Positions 25,734 through 35,184 of a DNA stretch of 64,000 bases are shown here, in pieces. Position 1 is the first letter of the stretch; every line of letters starts with the position of its first letter. The notes under the pieces are model-generated. The model was not told the DNA's origin. It ran no database searches and was given only the letters and a program-made list of their open reading frames with translations. This DNA comes from VAXT01 sp963698015 (GTDB lineage: Bacteria > Actinomycetota > Thermoleophilia > Gaiellales > Gaiellaceae): positions 2,930,755-2,994,754 of the forward strand of contig OY969109.1 of assembly GCA_963698015.1 (NCBI GenBank). The letters run 5' to 3'. Position numbers and translations under genes: made by a program.

Positions 25734-28700
25734 CAGCCGCCGTTGCGCAGCCGTGGGCCGGCGCAGACGAGGTTCAGCGCCGGGCAGTCCGCGCAGACGA
25801 ACTCGCTCGGGGTGGGACGGAACTCCCCCGCCTGGATGCGGGTGATCGCGCCGGAGAGCTCCGCCTCGAGGCCGGGAACGTCCGCACGCGCGAAGCCGGC
25901 CGAGACGACCGCGTCCGGGCGCTCGAGGAAGTGGTAGACGACCTCGACCTGCTCCGCACCGGCCCGGAAGCAGGCCAGCGCGTAGACGAGCCGCTGCAAG
26001 CGGTAGTCGGCCTCGACGATCTCATCAGGCTCCGCTTCCGCGAGGGAGTTCGTCTTGTAGTCGAGCACCAGCGCGCTCGGGCCGTCACGGTGCAGCACGT
26101 CGATGCGACCGTGGAGGAGGACGCCGTCGTGCTCGAAGGCGAAGGGCAGCTCGGCGGCGGCGTGCTCCAGAGCTGCGACGCGGGCGCCCAGCTCGGACGT
26201 GCAGTACGACGCAACGAAGTCTCTGATGCGCTCGAGCTCCTCGCCGGTCACGGCCGGGTAGCGGGCGCGGACGATCTCGTCGAGATCGTCCGGAACGGCC
26301 GGCGCACGGAGGTCGATCCGCTCGAGCAAGGCGTGCACGGCGTCGCCGATCTCCGTCGCCGCCAGGCCGGTCTGCCCCGGAACCGAGCCGGATGCTTCGG
26401 CGGGACGGAGCCCGACCACGCGTTCGGCGAAGTACCGGTACGAGCAGCGCTCGAAGAGCGAGAGCGCGCTGTACGACAGCCGGCGCACCCGGTGGAGCGG
26501 CGGGACCGGCACCTCGGCCAGCGGCACGAGCTCGGGCGCCTCCGCCGGCGCGCCGCCGTTCGCAGCAACCTCGAAGAGCTCGAGCTGCTCCACCGTCGTG
26601 GGCGCATCCGCGACCACCGGCTCCGGCGCATGGCGGTCGAGTCGGATCAGCAGCCGCGCCCCTCCCCGCTCGATCTCCACCGGGCCCGGCTCCGCGCCGA
26701 CGTCGTCGAGCTCGCTTGCGTCGAGCCGCTCGAGGACCCAGCCGATCGGCGTGCTCGCGTCGGCCTTGCGGTCCTGGTCGATCGCGCCGGAGACGATCAA
26801 GCGGTCGATCGCCCGGGTCATCGCCACGTAGTAGAGGCGGAGCCGCTCGGCCCCTTCGGCGTCCTGCTCGGCCGACCTGACGGATTCGTACTCCGACGTG
26901 GAGAGGCGCTTTCCGGTCGAGGGCTCGGCGACCCGGAAGCCCAGGCGTCCGTCCGGCAGGCAGAGAATCTCGTCGGCGTCGTGCCGTCCACGGTCACGGC
27001 CCGCGTCGGCGACGACGACGACCTTGAACTCCAGCCCCTTGGCCGAATGGATGGTCAGGAGCCGGATCACGTCCGTCCCCTCCTCCTCGGCGACGGCCTC
27101 GAGCTCCGAGGCGCCGACCGCGTCCTGCTCGGCGACGAAGCGCACGAAGCCCTGGACGTCGGGCCCGCGCAGCTCCTCGTACGAGCGCGCGAGGCGCGCG
27201 AGCTTGCGCAGGTTCGCGTAGCGGCGGCGTCCGTCCCACTGCGCCAGCACCGCAAGGTCGTAGTCGTGCGCGCAGACGATCTGCTCGCACAGGAGTTCAA
27301 GCGACAGCGAGGGCGCCTGCGTCGAAAGCCGGTCGAAGCGCTGCCTGAACGCCTGGAAGAGCCGCTCGTCCCGCGCCGAGAGCCCTTCCGGCATGTCCTT
27401 CTCGAGCCCGCAGAAGAGCGGCCGCTTCGGCGCAGCCCGGCGGAGCAGCACCAGCGCGTCGTTGGAGACACCCACGAACGGCGAGGCGAGCACGGTCACG
27501 AGCGCCTCGTCGTCGTAGCGGTTGTGAAGCAGCCGCAGGTAGGCAAGGAGGTCGACGACCTGCTGCTGGTGGTAGTAGTCGCGGCCGGTCGCGCGGAAGG
27601 TGGGCAGGTCGAGCGCCCGCAGCTGCTCTTCGTAGAGCCGTGCGTCCGTGCCCGCGGCGAACAGGAGAACGATCTCACCCGGAGTCGCCTCGCCGGCGTC
27701 CACGAGCTCCCGGACGCGGCGGGCGATGTGCCGCGCCTCGGCCTCGCGCCAGTGCGTGCCCGTGCCCGCGTAGCTCGCCTTGTCGGTCACGAGGAGCTCG
27801 ACCGCGGCTCCGAAGGCCGGATCGGCGAAGCGGCCGGCCGCGTCGAGCGGCTGGAAGGTCTCACCGAAGTCGGCCGCGAAGAGGTGGTTGATCACGTCGA
27901 GCACCTCGGGGCGCGAGCGGTAGTTCTGCGTCAGGGCCAAGACGCCGCCGACCTGCTCGCGCCGCTCGCGGAAGACCTCGACGTCCGCGTGCCGGAAGCG
28001 GTAGATCGACTGGAACTCGTCGCCCACGAAGAAGAGCTCGGCGCCTTCACGCGCAAGCAGGTCCACCAGCTCGCACTGGAGGCGGTTCGTGTCCTGGAAC
28101 TCGTCGACCATGATCGAGGCGAAGCGCCAGCTCTCACGCTCGCGGATCTCCTGGTTCTCCTGGAGCAGCGAGCGTGCCAGCAACTGCAGGTCCTCGAAGT
28201 CGAGCGCGGACTCGCGGTCCTTCGCCGCGCGGTAGGCGCGATCGTAGGCGAGCAGGAGCTCCTGCAGCTGCTCGCGGTCGCGCGCCGCTAGCTCCTCGAG
28301 CGCGGCCTGCTCGACCTCACGCCGCGCGTCCTCGTAGGTCTCGGCTGCCTCGGTCGGGTCCGCCAGCTCGGTCAGGTCGAGCAGCTGCTCGGGCTTCGGC
28401 GGAGGATCAAGCAGGCGCAGCGCCTCGATCGCCTGCTCGCTCGCAAGTGCGTCGGCCGCCCTGCGCAGATCTTCGATCCGCGCCTCGAGCTGCGGGTCGC
28501 CGGTCGCCTCGAGGCGCAGCTCGAGGCCGGAGGAGCGCAGGGTCTCGTGCACGCCGGTGAGCATCCGCCGCAAGCGGCGGCCGCCGTACGAGGCGAGCAG
28601 CCTCAGCCGCTCCTCGTTCCCGCCCGCGCAGAACTCCTCCAGCGCCTCGCGGAAGGCCTCGCCCCGCAGCACCCGGCCCTGGCTGTCGTCGAGGACGCGG

Positions 28701-29041
28701 AACCGCGGGTCGATGCCGGCGGCGAACGGGTGGGCCCGCAGGAGCCGATGGCAGAAGCCGTGGATCGTCGAGATCCAGGCCGCGTCGAGCTCGCGTTCGA
28801 GGTCGTGGCGGCCGAGCTCGTGAAGGCGCCTCCGGATCCGGCCCCGCAGCTCCCCGGCCGCCCGCTCGGTGTACGTGATCACGAGGATGGAATCGACGTC
28901 CAGTCCGCGCTCGCAGACGGCCCGGCAAAAACGCTCGACGATGACCCTCGTCTTGCCGGTGCCCGCCCCGGCGGAGACGAAGACGACTCCCGGCTCCTCG
29001 ATCGCCCGCAGCTGCTCGAGATTGGGAGCTTCGACGGTCAC
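25733..29041 (-). CDS. addA: UvrD-type helicase with PD-(D/E)XK nuclease (AddA/RecB-like)
   Basis: About 1102 residues. SF1 motifs in order: Walker A in SAGAGTGKTRVIVERF near the N-terminus, Walker B/QD motif MVDEFQDTNRLQ (~residue 310), motif VI near LRLYYVAMTRAIDRL (~residue 745). The C-terminus is a RecB-type nuclease (LVLDYKTNSLAEAEPDE) with a cysteine set that can hold an Fe-S cluster (LFERCSYRYF and CADCPALNLVC). With the upstream AddB-like gene it should form a double-strand-break end-processing complex. The GTG at 29041 starts right before the Walker A region; the dispersed repeat lies just upstream. Both partners having nuclease domains resembles AdnAB/AddAB. Confidence 0.9.
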   Translation of the reverse strand: MTVEAPNLEQLRAIEEPGVVFVSAGAGTGKTRVIVERFCRAVCERGLDVDSILVITYTERAAGELRGRIRRRLHELGRHDLERELDAAWISTIHGFCHRLLRAHPFAAGIDPRFRVLDDSQGRVLRGEAFREALEEFCAGGNEERLRLLASYGGRRLRRMLTGVHETLRSSGLELRLEATGDPQLEARIEDLRRAADALASEQAIEALRLLDPPPKPEQLLDLTELADPTEAAETYEDARREVEQAALEELAARDREQLQELLLAYDRAYRAAKDRESALDFEDLQLLARSLLQENQEIRERESWRFASIMVDEFQDTNRLQCELVDLLAREGAELFFVGDEFQSIYRFRHADVEVFRERREQVGGVLALTQNYRSRPEVLDVINHLFAADFGETFQPLDAAGRFADPAFGAAVELLVTDKASYAGTGTHWREAEARHIARRVRELVDAGEATPGEIVLLFAAGTDARLYEEQLRALDLPTFRATGRDYYHQQQVVDLLAYLRLLHNRYDDEALVTVLASPFVGVSNDALVLLRRAAPKRPLFCGLEKDMPEGLSARDERLFQAFRQRFDRLSTQAPSLSLELLCEQIVCAHDYDLAVLAQWDGRRRYANLRKLARLARSYEELRGPDVQGFVRFVAEQDAVGASELEAVAEEEGTDVIRLLTIHSAKGLEFKVVVVADAGRDRGRHDADEILCLPDGRLGFRVAEPSTGKRLSTSEYESVRSAEQDAEGAERLRLYYVAMTRAIDRLIVSGAIDQDRKADASTPIGWVLERLDASELDDVGAEPGPVEIERGGARLLIRLDRHAPEPVVADAPTTVEQLELFEVAANGGAPAEAPELVPLAEVPVPPLHRVRRLSYSALSLFERCSYRYFAERVVGLRPAEASGSVPGQTGLAATEIGDAVHALLERIDLRAPAVPDDLDEIVRARYPAVTGEELERIRDFVASYCTSELGARVAALEHAAAELPFAFEHDGVLLHGRIDVLHRDGPSALVLDYKTNSLAEAEPDEIVEADYRLQRLVYALACFRAGAEQVEVVYHFLERPDAVVSAGFARADVPGLEAELSGAITRIQAGEFRPTPSEFVCADCPALNLVCAGPRLRNGG

Positions 29042-29082
29042 CAGGTGAACCTCGATCCGAGCGCACCCGGACAGCGGCGCAG

Positions 29083-29148
29083 ACGGCCGAGCCGGCGAAG
29101 CCGGCACGGCCTGAAGGCGACATCGCAAGCGACGTCGCCGCTCACGAC
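29083..29148 (+). repeat. Double-hairpin dispersed repeat, copy B
   Basis: GGCCG-A-GCCGGC-GAA-GCCGGC-A-CGGCC, then GGCGAC-A-TCGC-AA-GCGA-C-GTCGCC. Compared with copy A at 16494, the inner stem of the first hairpin differs at two pairs on both arms (compensatory). It fills most of the 100-bp gap between addB and addA and overlaps the last codons of addB. Confidence 0.7.
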
Positions 29149-32066
29149 CGCTTCACCCGGCACATCGTCCAGAGGCTGCACCACGACGGGCACGGGAAGC
29201 CGCCCTTCGGATCGTGCCTGATGTCTCCCTCGCGGATGCGGCTGACCGCGGTGCGGGCTCGCTCCTGCGCCTGCTCGACCTGGGCCCAGAACGCGTCCTC
29301 CTCGAGGTAGTCGTTCTTCTGGAAGCCGGGGACGCCGTCCTCGCGCAGGTCGGACCGCAGGAGGCCGCGGGCCTTGCCGTCGCCCGCGAGCGCCCGGTAG
29401 ACGCCGCCGAGCGGCTCGATCCCGACCAGGTCGCGCAGCACGAGCATGTAGAGCGGGATCTGCAGAAGGTGCGCGCGCTCGATCTCCGCCGCCGAGTGCG
29501 CCGTCCTGCCCGACTTGTAGTCGACCACCATCCCGCGCGCCCCGAACGGGTCGCGATCGATCCGGTCGATCTTTCCCGACACGCTGAATCCGCCGAGGTC
29601 GAGCCCGCGCTGCAGCTCCGGAGCCGAGCGCTCCGACCCGAACGAGACCTCGAAGCGGTTCGGGACGAGCGGCGACTCCGACTCGGACTCCCGACGGACG
29701 AGCTCCTCGAGGTCGCGGGCGAGGCTCTGCTCGAGCTCGTTTCGCTCCAGCTCGGGGACGTCCACCCGAACGTGAGCCTGGATCGCCTCGGCAAGGCACT
29801 CGCGCAGGAACGCGAGGGCGTCGTCCAGGTTCTCGGCTTGCACGCGCTCCGCGCCTGTGCGCTTCGGCAGGCCCTTGAAGAACGTGAACAGCGCCTGGTG
29901 GGCGACGGTGCCGCGGAGGCGCGCGTCCACCTCGGCGTCGATGCTCCTCGGCGAGACGACGCGCTCGAAGAGCCACATCGAGGAGCAGTCGGCAAAGCGC
30001 TCGAGATCGGTGACGGAGAAGCTCGTCTTGCGGCGCAGCTCGTCCAGAACGTCGACGCTCGTCAGCCGAGTCGGCCGGTCGAAGGCGCCGAGCGCCCGCT
30101 CCAGCCGCCGCTCCCAGCCGTTGGCGCGCGCGAGAGCGTCAGCCGGCCCGCGGTCGGCCGACGCGAGCGCCGCAAGGGCCCGCAACCGCTCGCGCTCGCT
30201 CGGCGCGCTCTCGAGCGGCCAGGTCAGCGCCGCGAGCGGCCGTCGCCGTGTCCAGCGCTCGGCCTCCTCGGCCGCGAAGAGCCCACGCGCCTCGTCCCAG
30301 AACGGGCTCGCCTCGCGCGGCGACCCTTCGTCGTTCGCAGCCTCACGCACGAGGTAGAGCCGCCGCGTCGGGCGGGTGCAGGCCGTGTAGAAGAGGTAGC
30401 GGTCGCGGGCGACCGGGTCGGTGCGGAGCAGCCGCCCGGCGCGGGACGACCGCTCGAGCTCGGCCTTCTGGTCGTCGTCGAGGAAGGGCGAGCCCAGAGC
30501 ACGGCGCGGCAGCCGGCCTTCCTCGAGGCCGAGCACGAAGACGACCTCGAACCGTCGAGTGCGGGCACGTAGGAGGTCGAGCACGGCCACACGGCCAGCT
30601 TCGCCGGCGCCTGCGAGCCTGACCGGCGCATCGTCGAGCAGGCTCAGGGCCTCCTCACGCGTCACCTCGCCGCCGAGGTCGCGCCAGTCCTCGAGCTCGG
30701 CCACGAGCCTGCGCGCCCGCTCGTGCGCACGCAGGTCAAGCCGCGCGGCCTCTCCCGTGGGCGGTGACTCGAGCCCGTGAGCCGCACGTGTCATCGCGCG
30801 CGCCAGGTCCGCCACCGCGGCGAGCGGATCGGTGGCGGTGCGCACCGCTTCGAGGTGCGGCAGCGGCTGACCACGGAGCTTCCCGACCTCCTCCTCGACC
30901 CGAGCCCCGACGGTCACGCCGCGCCCACGGAGGCGCCCTTCCAGAAAGTCGACGTGCGAGCGCGAAAGCCCGGAGAACGGAGAGCGGAGGAACGCGAAGA
31001 GGTCACGCCGCTCGCCGTCCAGCCAGGCGTAGCGCAGCAGCGCCAGGAGCGCCTGCCCGAACGGGGTCTGTCCGAGACGAAGGCGGCCCTCGAGGGCGTA
31101 CGGCACGCCCAGGGTCGTGAACGCGGTGTCGAGCGGCGCGCGCCAGCGGTCGATGGAGGGGCAGACGACGGCGATCTCGTCCGCCTCCGTGCCCGAGCGC
31201 AACAGCGCCAGCACCTCCTCGGCCACGAGCTCGAGCGTGCTGCGCAGGCCGGCCCCCTCGAGGAAACGGATCGAGCCGTCGAGCTCCGGCGCCGCACCCT
31301 CTTCGCCGAAGAGGGTGCGCTCCAGATGCGCGAGCGGCGCGGTGCGCGCACCCGGATTCGGAGGAAGCTCCTCGCGAGTCGCCGCCAGCTCGTTCAGATC
31401 GTCGGAGGTGCGGGAGAGCGACGCGAACGCGTCGCGACCCGGCTCGTACGGGAGCGAGACGGTCACGTCTGCCCGGGCGGCCAGCGCCTCCAGCAACGCC
31501 CACTCGGCGCCGGTCAGGTCCTCGAAGCCGTATGCGAACACCGGTCTCGGGCTCCAGGCCTCGAGGTCGCCGCCGGCACGCTCGGCCGCGTGACGGCGCT
31601 CCAGCTCACGATCCCAGAGGCCGAGGCGGTCGAGCTCGTCCTGGTACGCGCGGTAGAGCTCGGCGAGCTCGCCCTCCAGCTCTCCCGGATCGAGCAGCGC
31701 AGACTCGAGCTCGGCCACGGTCACCCCGAGCGCGTCGGCAAAGCCGCCGAACCGCGCCGAGCGCCCGAGCCCTCCACTCGCAGCCGCGACCACCCGCCGC
31801 AGGAGCAGTGTGCGCTGTGTCTGGGTCACCACAGGGCGGTGTGTGCCGTTGCCTCGGGCGATCCGCTCGAAGAGGTCGTCGAAGGTGTCGATCGAGCCGC
31901 CGACGAGCGCGCCGGTCCGCTCCAGCAGCGCGCGCTCCGCCCGGTCGACGTCCGGCCGGTTCGGCACGATCAGGATCGGATCTGCCTCGAGCGCGCCCAG
32001 GTAACGCTCGAGCAGGAGCGCGACCTTCCCTGCGTTGGCAGGCCCTGCGAGCAGGCTTAGAGGCAC
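29142..32066 (-). CDS. addB: AddB-like helicase-nuclease subunit
   Basis: 974 residues. The N-terminal P-loop is degenerate (LLAGPANAGKVALLLERY, Val instead of Thr/Ser after GK), as is usual in structural AddB motors, while UvrD-like motifs such as YFLY-type LFYTACTRPTRRLYLVR persist. The C-terminal PD-(D/E)XK nuclease has GMVVDYKSGRTAHS and Fe-S ligands split between FADCSSMWLFERVV and the last residues CPSWCSLWTMC. It pairs with the addA product in break repair. The ATG at 32066 is immediately before the P-loop. A zinc-ribbon gene precedes it. Confidence 0.87.
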   Translation of the reverse strand: MPLSLLAGPANAGKVALLLERYLGALEADPILIVPNRPDVDRAERALLERTGALVGGSIDTFDDLFERIARGNGTHRPVVTQTQRTLLLRRVVAAASGGLGRSARFGGFADALGVTVAELESALLDPGELEGELAELYRAYQDELDRLGLWDRELERRHAAERAGGDLEAWSPRPVFAYGFEDLTGAEWALLEALAARADVTVSLPYEPGRDAFASLSRTSDDLNELAATREELPPNPGARTAPLAHLERTLFGEEGAAPELDGSIRFLEGAGLRSTLELVAEEVLALLRSGTEADEIAVVCPSIDRWRAPLDTAFTTLGVPYALEGRLRLGQTPFGQALLALLRYAWLDGERRDLFAFLRSPFSGLSRSHVDFLEGRLRGRGVTVGARVEEEVGKLRGQPLPHLEAVRTATDPLAAVADLARAMTRAAHGLESPPTGEAARLDLRAHERARRLVAELEDWRDLGGEVTREEALSLLDDAPVRLAGAGEAGRVAVLDLLRARTRRFEVVFVLGLEEGRLPRRALGSPFLDDDQKAELERSSRAGRLLRTDPVARDRYLFYTACTRPTRRLYLVREAANDEGSPREASPFWDEARGLFAAEEAERWTRRRPLAALTWPLESAPSERERLRALAALASADRGPADALARANGWERRLERALGAFDRPTRLTSVDVLDELRRKTSFSVTDLERFADCSSMWLFERVVSPRSIDAEVDARLRGTVAHQALFTFFKGLPKRTGAERVQAENLDDALAFLRECLAEAIQAHVRVDVPELERNELEQSLARDLEELVRRESESESPLVPNRFEVSFGSERSAPELQRGLDLGGFSVSGKIDRIDRDPFGARGMVVDYKSGRTAHSAAEIERAHLLQIPLYMLVLRDLVGIEPLGGVYRALAGDGKARGLLRSDLREDGVPGFQKNDYLEEDAFWAQVEQAQERARTAVSRIREGDIRHDPKGGFPCPSWCSLWTMCRVKRS

Positions 32067-32139
32067 GGGCCCATCCTAGTCCCGGGGCCCGACGGCTCCG
32101 TCTCGCGTAAAGCCGGGGCGCCGCCCGGCCGCGACGCCG

Positions 32140-32337
32140 CTAGGCCGCCGCCGACTTCGGTCGCCGGCCCCGCCGGGCGACCGCGTGACCGGGCATTCCG
32201 CCGGCGCAGTTGTCGCAGAGATCCGCCTGCTTCGAACCGCGTCGAGCATCGGAGAAGTTCAGGCGCATCGTCGCGCCCTTTCCTTCGCCCACTTCCCTGC
32301 CGCAGCTGTCACAGACGAGCACAGTCTTGCGTGCCAA
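32140..32337 (-). CDS. Small zinc-ribbon protein with basic tail
   Basis: 65 residues: CDSCGREVGEG and CDNCAGG provide four cysteines for one zinc; the C-terminus ends in a basic AT-hook-like RRGRRPK. It is probably a small DNA- or RNA-binding protein. The ATG lies 59 bp downstream of the topIB stop, and the addB start follows, so it may be transcribed with the repair genes. The exact family is not recognised. Confidence 0.7.
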   Translation of the reverse strand: MARKTVLVCDSCGREVGEGKGATMRLNFSDARRGSKQADLCDNCAGGMPGHAVARRGRRPKSAAA

Positions 32338-32396
32338 GTCAGCCTCCTCTTTCTCGAACGGATTGCGTCCAGCCCAAGGGAAAGATAGCGGTAATC

Positions 32397-33413
32397 CTAC
32401 GCCGCTTCACGCGCCCTGCGAATTCGCCAGGAACGCAACAAGCTGAGCAGCGCCTGCTCCTCGAGATCCAGGCCCATATCGCGCGCGCCTACGAACCGCA
32501 AATGACGCGGGCGAAAATCGTCGATGGTTCGATCGTCGAGATACTGCTCGACAACCGCCGGGCTGACGTAGGAGGCGCGTGCAACAGCGGGCGTGTTTCC
32601 GAGCCGCTCGCCCACCGTTCTCATGACCGCCGCGATCGCACGCTTCTGCTCGCTCTCGGTCTCGGCCGGCTCCCGTTCCGCGAGAGCGATCGCCGCGAGG
32701 AGCGTTCCGCCCCAGGTACGGAAGTCCTTGGCCGTGAAGTCCTCGCCCATGTGCTCGCCGATGTAGTCGTTCAGCCTCCGCGCGCTCAGGCTGACGAGCT
32801 CGTCGTTGTGCCGATAGCGAAACAGCGTCCTCCCGCCGCGCTCGGCCGACAGCTTCTTCAAGGCGTGCGCCAGCTCGGAGTCGACGAGCGCCGTGCGAAC
32901 CAGCACACGATGCTTCGCGCGGAAGCGGAACGCGATCTTGCTTCCGCGCACGCGGACGTGGCTCTTGCGGAGAGTGGTGATCCCGAAGGTGCGGAACTTC
33001 CTCGCATAGCGCTCGTCGCCGACCCGGAACCAGCCGAGGTTGATCAGCCGCACCGCGACAGCCGCCGTCCACTCGAAGCTGAGCGGCTCCTGCTCCATGT
33101 GCTCGGCCATCGCCTGCCGCAGCGCTGGAAGCCTCTCGGCGAAGCTCACGAGCTTGTCGAACTTCGCCTGCTCCTGACGCGCCCGGAACGCAGGGTGGTA
33201 CAGGTACTGGCGCCGGCCGGCCTTGTCCACGCCGGTCGCCTGGAGCTTGGCACCGGCGCGCGGCGAGATCCAGACATCACGCCATGCAGGAGGGATCGCG
33301 AGCGAGGCGATCCGCTCGAGGTGCGCCTCGTCGCTGATCTTCCTCCCGCGGGCGTCCTCGTAGCGGAACCGTCCACGCGAACCGCTTCGCTTCCATCCGC
33401 CTCTGCGCGCCAT
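32397..33413 (-). CDS. DNA topoisomerase IB (poxvirus-type)
   Basis: 338 residues, normal for bacterial topoisomerase IB. The N-terminus (RFRYEDARGRKISDEAHLER, then PPAWRDVWISPRAGAKLQAT) matches the family. The catalytic core contains GNTPAVARASYVSP, whose tyrosine is the likely nucleophile, and KDFRTWGGTLLAA with an active-site Arg-Trp. It relaxes supercoils without ATP. The long open frame upstream is antisense to the divergent dehydrogenase gene; ATG 33413 is the correct start. Confidence 0.93.
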   Translation of the reverse strand: MARRGGWKRSGSRGRFRYEDARGRKISDEAHLERIASLAIPPAWRDVWISPRAGAKLQATGVDKAGRRQYLYHPAFRARQEQAKFDKLVSFAERLPALRQAMAEHMEQEPLSFEWTAAVAVRLINLGWFRVGDERYARKFRTFGITTLRKSHVRVRGSKIAFRFRAKHRVLVRTALVDSELAHALKKLSAERGGRTLFRYRHNDELVSLSARRLNDYIGEHMGEDFTAKDFRTWGGTLLAAIALAEREPAETESEQKRAIAAVMRTVGERLGNTPAVARASYVSPAVVEQYLDDRTIDDFRPRHLRFVGARDMGLDLEEQALLSLLRSWRIRRAREAA

Positions 33414-33464
33414 AGAGTCCCGGTGTAGCCGTGAGCGCGCGGTCCTAATCCACGAAGGAGGGCG

Positions 33465-34535
33465 ATGGCGGGGAAGACGATCGTGGTGCTGGAAGGCGAC
33501 CAGACCGGGCAGGAGCTGCTCGAGGAGGCTCTGCGGACACTCGCGCCGGACGTGATCGGCTTCGAGCTCAGCTTCCCCCGCTACGACCTTTCCCTCGAGG
33601 CTCGCCGGGCGACGGGCAACGCGATCGTGCACGAGGCGGCGGCTGCCATCCGCGAGGCGGGGCTCGGCTTGAAGGCCGCGACGGTCACTCCGGAAGGTGC
33701 GGACGACGTCGGCTCTCCGAACCGGATCCTCCGGGAGGAGATCGGCGGTCGGGTGATCGTGCGCACCGGCCGGCGGATCCCGGGCATCGTGCCCTTCGGC
33801 GGCGTGCACGCGCCCATCTCGGTCGTGCGCATGGCCGTGGGCGACGCCTACGGCGCGGAGGAGTGGCGCGAGGGCGAGGGCGAGAACGAGGCCGCCTTTC
33901 GCACGGAACGCATCGAACGGGGCGTCTGCCATGCCGTCGCGGAGTTCGCGTTCCGCCTTGCCGAGAGCACCGGGGCCAAGGTCTTCGGCGGGCCGAAATA
34001 CACGGTCAGCCCGGTCTACGAGGGGATGCTCAAGGAGGAGATGGACGCGGCCGCGGCGAGGCATGCGGAGGTTCCGTACGAGCCGCAGCTGATCGACGCG
34101 ACGTTCGCGCTCTTGATCGCCTCGAGCGGCGACCCGCTCGTGATCCCGGCGCTCAATCGCGACGGGGACATCCTCTCCGACCTCGTCCTCCCGCTCTTCG
34201 GCTCGATCGCCGGCTCGGAGTCGCTGCTCGTGGGCTTCGGGGACGACTACGTGCCGACCGTGGTGCTCGCCGAGGCCGCGCACGGCACCGCGCCGTCGCT
34301 CCAGGGCAAGGACGTCGCGAACCCGCTGGCGATGATCCTCGCCGCCGCGGCGGTGCTCTCGTACGCCGGCGAGAAGGCGCAACAGGCCGCGAGAGCAATC
34401 CGCGAGGCATGCCTCGAAGCAGTCGCGGACGGTGTCCGCACCGCCGATCTCGGCGGCCACGCGGGAACCAGCGAGTTCACCGACGAGGTGATCCGCAGGA
34501 CGCGCTCGAAGCTCGAGGTCTGGGAAGCGCTCTAG
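33465..34535 (+). CDS. Isocitrate/isopropylmalate dehydrogenase family protein
   Basis: 356 residues. Family landmarks: the N-terminal EGDQTGQELLEEALR, the substrate arginines in NRILREEIGGRVIVRTGRR, the catalytic Tyr-Lys region (GGPKYTVSPVYEGMLKEEMD), DGDILSDL in place of the metal DGNLLSD motif, and HGTAPSLQGKDVANPLAMIL. The last motif is shared by NAD-dependent isocitrate and isopropylmalate dehydrogenases. Proximity to aconitase (19.5 kb) and absence of leu genes favour isocitrate dehydrogenase. It is divergent from topIB. Confidence 0.88.
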   Translation: MAGKTIVVLEGDQTGQELLEEALRTLAPDVIGFELSFPRYDLSLEARRATGNAIVHEAAAAIREAGLGLKAATVTPEGADDVGSPNRILREEIGGRVIVRTGRRIPGIVPFGGVHAPISVVRMAVGDAYGAEEWREGEGENEAAFRTERIERGVCHAVAEFAFRLAESTGAKVFGGPKYTVSPVYEGMLKEEMDAAAARHAEVPYEPQLIDATFALLIASSGDPLVIPALNRDGDILSDLVLPLFGSIAGSESLLVGFGDDYVPTVVLAEAAHGTAPSLQGKDVANPLAMILAAAAVLSYAGEKAQQAARAIREACLEAVADGVRTADLGGHAGTSEFTDEVIRRTRSKLEVWEAL

Positions 34536-34552
34536 GAGGTCGAGCCCTCCTA
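34533..34552. terminator. Hairpin between convergent genes
   Basis: TAGGAGG and CCTCCTA pair across a short loop at the stop codon of the dehydrogenase and before the end of the convergent HD-GYP gene. There is no long T-run, so it may be a weak bidirectional stop. Confidence 0.4.
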
Positions 34553-34555
34553 CAA

Positions 34556-35128
34556 CTAGGAGGCTACGGCGCGGGTCAGCTCGACCTGGCCGAAGAGCTC
34601 GAGGAACAGTCGTGCGATCTCGGGGTCGAACTGCGTCCCGGCGCACCGCTCTACCTCGGCGAGCGCCTCTTCCCTCGTCAGGGCGGGACGGTAGGGCCGG
34701 TCGCTCGTCATCGCGTCGAACGCGTCCGCGAGCGCCAGCACGCGCGCTTCGACGGGAATCTCCTCGCCGGCCTTCCCCGACGGGTAGCCGGTGCCGTCCC
34801 AGCGCTCGTGGTGGTAGAGCACGTAGGGAATCGCCTGGCGCAGGGCCGCAATCCTCAGGATGAGCTTGGCGCCGATCCTCGGGTGCTCCTGGATCTGGGC
34901 CCGCTCGTGCTCGTCGAGCCGGCCTTCCTTGGAGAGCACGGCATCCGGTACGGCGAGCTTGCCGATGTCGTGGAGCGGGCCGCCGACGCGCAGCGACGCC
35001 AGCCGTTCCTCGCTCCAGCCGAGCCGGCGGCCGAGGAGCTCCGCCAGCGCGGTCACGCGCGTCGAGTGCCCGCGGGTGTACGGGTCACGGGCCTCGATCG
35101 CCCGGCTGAGCGTCGGCAGGATCGCCAC
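34556..35128 (-). CDS. HD-GYP-domain phosphodiesterase (single domain)
   Basis: About 190 residues, only the HD-GYP domain. Visible motifs: RDPYTRGHSTRV, HDIGKLAVPDAVLSK, HHERWDGTGYPSGKAGEEIP (the GYP motif) and LALADAFDAMTSDRPYR. The domain hydrolyses cyclic di-GMP to GMP. No sensor domain is attached; the GTG at 35128 is the first plausible start and the frame is open upstream without a clear start, so an N-terminal part may have been lost. It lies at the end of the minus-strand run from the gamma-glutamyltransferase. Confidence 0.8.
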   Translation of the reverse strand: MAILPTLSRAIEARDPYTRGHSTRVTALAELLGRRLGWSEERLASLRVGGPLHDIGKLAVPDAVLSKEGRLDEHERAQIQEHPRIGAKLILRIAALRQAIPYVLYHHERWDGTGYPSGKAGEEIPVEARVLALADAFDAMTSDRPYRPALTREEALAEVERCAGTQFDPEIARLFLELFGQVELTRAVAS

Positions 35129-35184
35129 GATGCCGAGATTTCCAGGCCGAGCCGCGTATCCCTCTTTCGGGGGAGGGAGAAATC

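Noticed and set aside
25931..28291. 786-codon plus-strand ORF opposite addA
   Set aside because: Antisense shadow of the addA coding strand, with no start context or domain.
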